64,000 nt of DNA from Bacteroidota bacterium (GTDB lineage Bacteria > Bacteroidota > Bacteroidia > Bacteroidales > JACABE01): NCBI GenBank assembly GCA_026391675.1, contig JAPLDQ010000011.1, forward strand, positions 62,001-126,000, read 5' to 3'. Position 1 is the first letter of the stretch, and each line of letters begins with the position of its first letter. Below are positions 61,577 through 64,000 of this stretch, one piece after another. Under the pieces are notes generated by a model. That model saw only the letters and a program-made list of their open reading frames with translations. It was not told the DNA's origin and did not search any database. Both the position numbers and the translations under genes were made by a program.

Positions 61577-62800
61577 ATGAAGATAAATACAAAATGGATA
61601 CCCTTATTCGCCAGTAATTTTCTGGGCGTTTTCAATAATAATTTTTTCAAGACATTAATCTGTTTGTTGGCTATTCATTGGGTTGCCAAAGGAAATGAAT
61701 CTATGATAGTTTCTCTGGCTTCGGGTTTATATGTGCTGTCGTATATTTTCTTTTCACCTTTAGCTGGCAGGTTGTCAAAAACTATGTACAAGAAGAAAGT
61801 AATGATAACTGCCAGGTTTACTGAGCTCTTTTTAGTCATAATTGGAAGTTTTGCATTTTATATCGAAAGTGTATACATGGTTATGGTCTGTATCTTTTTA
61901 CTTGGATTGGTCAGCACCCTGTTTTCACCTTCAAAATACGGATTAATCCGCGATATCGGAGGTGATGAAGGCCTTTCATTCGGAACCGGAACACTTGAAA
62001 TGTTTACATTCTTTGGAGCAATACTGGGACCATTGCTGGCAACCATAGTTTCTGACCATTATAATTTTTATGTGATGGCTGCCATGTTTGTTATCATCTC
62101 ATTGACCAGCCTCTTTTCTATCTGGCAATTGAAGGTAAATGAAAGTGAGCCCATGAAAAAGAGCGAAGATACCATTATTCCCTTTGTTTTCGAATTCAAG
62201 ACCTTTAAGTTTGCTTCTTCCATGAAAGGCCTTAACCTGATTATACTGGGATTATCCTCTTTCTGGATGATAGGCAGCTTTTTGCAGATGAATTTACTGG
62301 TTCATTGTCCCAAAACACTGGGAATGACGAATACCCAGACCGGTTATGTCCTTACCGCTTCTGCTGTTGGTATCGGTTTGGGAAGTTTTCTGGCAGGTTT
62401 GTTTTCTAAAGGGAAAATAGAATTGGGTTTAACACCAATTGGTGGATTTGGTATGACAATTTCATTGTTAATATTGTATTTCCTTCAACCAAACGGAATA
62501 TTATTCGGTTTTATGATTTTTCTGACTGCATTGTTCTGTGGAATTTATATGGTTCCCCTGAGTGCATCAGTTCAGCATAGTGTGGAAGGACGTAAGCAAG
62601 GCGATATGATAGCCTATTCAAACTTCATGATTTTCCTGTTGATATTTATATCTGCAGCACTTTTTGCTGTTATTACCAAGCATTTCGGAACCAACGCCAT
62701 ATTTATTTTTCTGGTTATTCTTGTCCTGACAATGAGTCTTATGATGATAAAATATGTTCCAATGATGTTTGCAAGATTTAAAAATTTGTTGAAAATATAA
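61577..62800 (+). CDS. MFS transporter, LplT-like (lysophospholipid transporter family)
   Basis: FASNFLGVFNNNFFKTLICLLAIHW; LFSPSKYGLIRDIGGDEGLSFGTGTLEMFTFFGAILGPLLA; downstream PlsC-like gene. Confidence 0.82.
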   Translation: MKINTKWIPLFASNFLGVFNNNFFKTLICLLAIHWVAKGNESMIVSLASGLYVLSYIFFSPLAGRLSKTMYKKKVMITARFTELFLVIIGSFAFYIESVYMVMVCIFLLGLVSTLFSPSKYGLIRDIGGDEGLSFGTGTLEMFTFFGAILGPLLATIVSDHYNFYVMAAMFVIISLTSLFSIWQLKVNESEPMKKSEDTIIPFVFEFKTFKFASSMKGLNLIILGLSSFWMIGSFLQMNLLVHCPKTLGMTNTQTGYVLTASAVGIGLGSFLAGLFSKGKIELGLTPIGGFGMTISLLILYFLQPNGILFGFMIFLTALFCGIYMVPLSASVQHSVEGRKQGDMIAYSNFMIFLLIFISAALFAVITKHFGTNAIFIFLVILVLTMSLMMIKYVPMMFARFKNLLKI

Positions 62801-62818
62801 ATACCTGTATGATATTTT

Positions 62819-62880
62819 TGGCTAAAGCCAATTGTATTTATTAATATATTAAACACGACATAAATGTCTTGCCTATTGAA
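62819..62880. repeat. Left copy of perfect 62-bp direct repeat flanking the transposase
   Basis: tggctaaagccaattgtatttattaatatattaaacacgacataaatgtcttgcctattgaa; identical to 63506-63567. Confidence 0.95.
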
Positions 62881-62996
62881 AATCCAATTAAAAATGTTAT
62901 ATAAATTGCATTTTAAAAATGAATACACAAAAATGTTGTGGTAATTAATATTTATAAAATTATGGGATTTAATTGATTGTCAATAAAAATGATTAG

Positions 62997-63016
62997 CAAC
63001 GCCATTTATGGCGTTG
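62997..63016. repeat. REP-like palindrome caacgccat-tt-atggcgttg
   Basis: Perfect 9-bp stem with a 2-nt loop, inside the transposase element. Confidence 0.8.
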
Positions 63017-63063
63017 TTAAAATGATATTAATAATTGGCTTTAGCCAAAAATAAAAATAAATC

Positions 63064-63501
63064 ATGTCGTATATAAAAATTTATGTCCATTTTATATGGT
63101 CTACAAAAAACAGGCAAGCTTTTTTAACGGATGATATCAGGCAAATAGTATTTAAACATATACGTGAGAATGCAAAGTCTAAAAATATTTTTATAGATTT
63201 TATAAATGGTTATACTGATCATGTTCATTGTCTAATATCATTGAATGATGATTTGAGTATCGGAAAAATAGCTCAATTGATAAAAGGTGAATCCTCTTTT
63301 TGGATAAATAAAAATAAACTGACAACTGCAAAATTTGAATGGCAGGATGAATACATGGCTATTGGCGTTGGTGAAGATAAGATTCAGATTATCAGAAATT
63401 ATTTAGCCACACAGGAAGAACATCATAAAAAACAAACTTTTCAGCAGGAATATAATAAATTTATCGAACGTTATGGATTTGAAATTGTCACGAATCTATA
63501 A
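63064..63501 (+). CDS. REP-associated tyrosine transposase / IS200-like Y1 transposase
   Basis: YIKIYVHFIWSTKNRQAFL; HUH motif DHVHCLISL; candidate catalytic Tyr in IRNYLATQEEHH. Confidence 0.93.
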   Translation: MSYIKIYVHFIWSTKNRQAFLTDDIRQIVFKHIRENAKSKNIFIDFINGYTDHVHCLISLNDDLSIGKIAQLIKGESSFWINKNKLTTAKFEWQDEYMAIGVGEDKIQIIRNYLATQEEHHKKQTFQQEYNKFIERYGFEIVTNL

Positions 63502-63505
63502 TTTA

Positions 63506-63567
63506 TGGCTAAAGCCAATTGTATTTATTAATATATTAAACACGACATAAATGTCTTGCCTATTGAA
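63506..63567. repeat. Right copy of perfect 62-bp direct repeat
   Basis: Identical to 62819-62880. Confidence 0.95.
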
Positions 63568-63607
63568 GAAATAATTTTAATTTAAAATAAAACAAAACGA
63601 TTATAAA

Positions 63608-64000
63608 ATGAAAATTCTTATCGCTATATACCGTTTCTTTCTTTCTCTCAGATATAAGATAGAACTCAAAGGTGTAGATGTACTAAAAACCAAGCAATCC
63701 AAGCTGATACTGCCCAATCATCAGGCTTTGGTTGATCCTCAAATCCTGTTTACCCATATTCTGAAATATACAAAGGCAGTTCCTGTAGCCTCTGAAATAT
63801 ATGCCAATAAACCGGTATTAAAACAATTGTTCAACATAATGGGAACTGTTGTTGTGAGCGATATTACTACCAATAACCGTGATACAGATGCCCTGAAAAA
63901 TATATACAGCAATGTTGTACATGCACTGGAAAACGGCAAAAGTGTATTGCTTTATCCCAGCGGTCAGATTGCAGGACAAGGCTACGAAAAGATTTTTAAC
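63608..64000 (+). CDS. 1-acyl-glycerol-3-phosphate acyltransferase-like (PlsC domain) protein, partial at window end
   Basis: MKILIAIYRFFLSLRYKIELKGVDVLKTKQSKLILPNHQALVDPQILFTH...SVLLYPSGQIAGQG; HX4D motif NHQALVD. Open to the window edge, so absent from the ORF track. Confidence 0.88.
   Translation, partial: MKILIAIYRFFLSLRYKIELKGVDVLKTKQSKLILPNHQALVDPQILFTHILKYTKAVPVASEIYANKPVLKQLFNIMGTVVVSDITTNNRDTDALKNIYSNVVHALENGKSVLLYPSGQIAGQGYEKIFN

Larger units (their letters stand above)
62819..63567 (+). mobile_element. RAYT / IS200-like element (REPtron-like)
   Basis: HUH/Y1 transposase ORF plus palindromes, bounded by identical 62-bp repeats. Confidence 0.75.

Noticed and set aside
1-64000. CRISPR array, prophage, toxin-antitoxin or known defence system
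   Set aside because: No regularly spaced repeat-spacer pattern, phage structural genes, restriction enzymes or cas-like proteins were recognised in the sequence or ORF track.

Overview
This 64-kb, AT-rich window is a chromosomal segment of a Bacteroidota bacterium. Lineage evidence: T9SS type A and B sorting domains, TTTG/TAnnTTTG promoters, a type III glutamine synthetase, and Bacteroidetes-type RpoB/RpoC. The exact lineage cannot be resolved from the sequence alone. Most of it is housekeeping: secA, nadC, rlmH, tgt, an LptF/G permease, rpsU, a XerC/D recombinase, raiA/hpf, a four-tRNA cluster, tuf, trnW, secE-nusG-rplKAJL-rpoBC, kdsB, trmB, an ExbB/ExbD/ExbD/TonB cluster and glnA type III. 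Less ordinary content: (1) a radical SAM/SPASM protein followed 6 nt later by a 66-aa ORF ending in ..AWKNQWRDHIPD, a candidate cyclophane-type RiPP pair. (2) A 1151-aa protein joining 14 propeller repeats, a Y_Y_Y domain, a TM helix and a class III nucleotidyl cyclase with adenylate-type residues. (3) A seven-gene hdrCBA-flxDCBA-like electron-bifurcation operon. (4) A RAYT/IS200-like transposase bracketed by perfect 62-bp direct repeats with REP-like palindromes, lying between an LplT-like MFS gene and a PlsC-like acyltransferase gene. (5) Several dispersed palindromic elements and hairpins in intergenic regions. No CRISPR array, prophage or recognisable defence system was seen. All family assignments are from reading motifs by eye; no database search was run.
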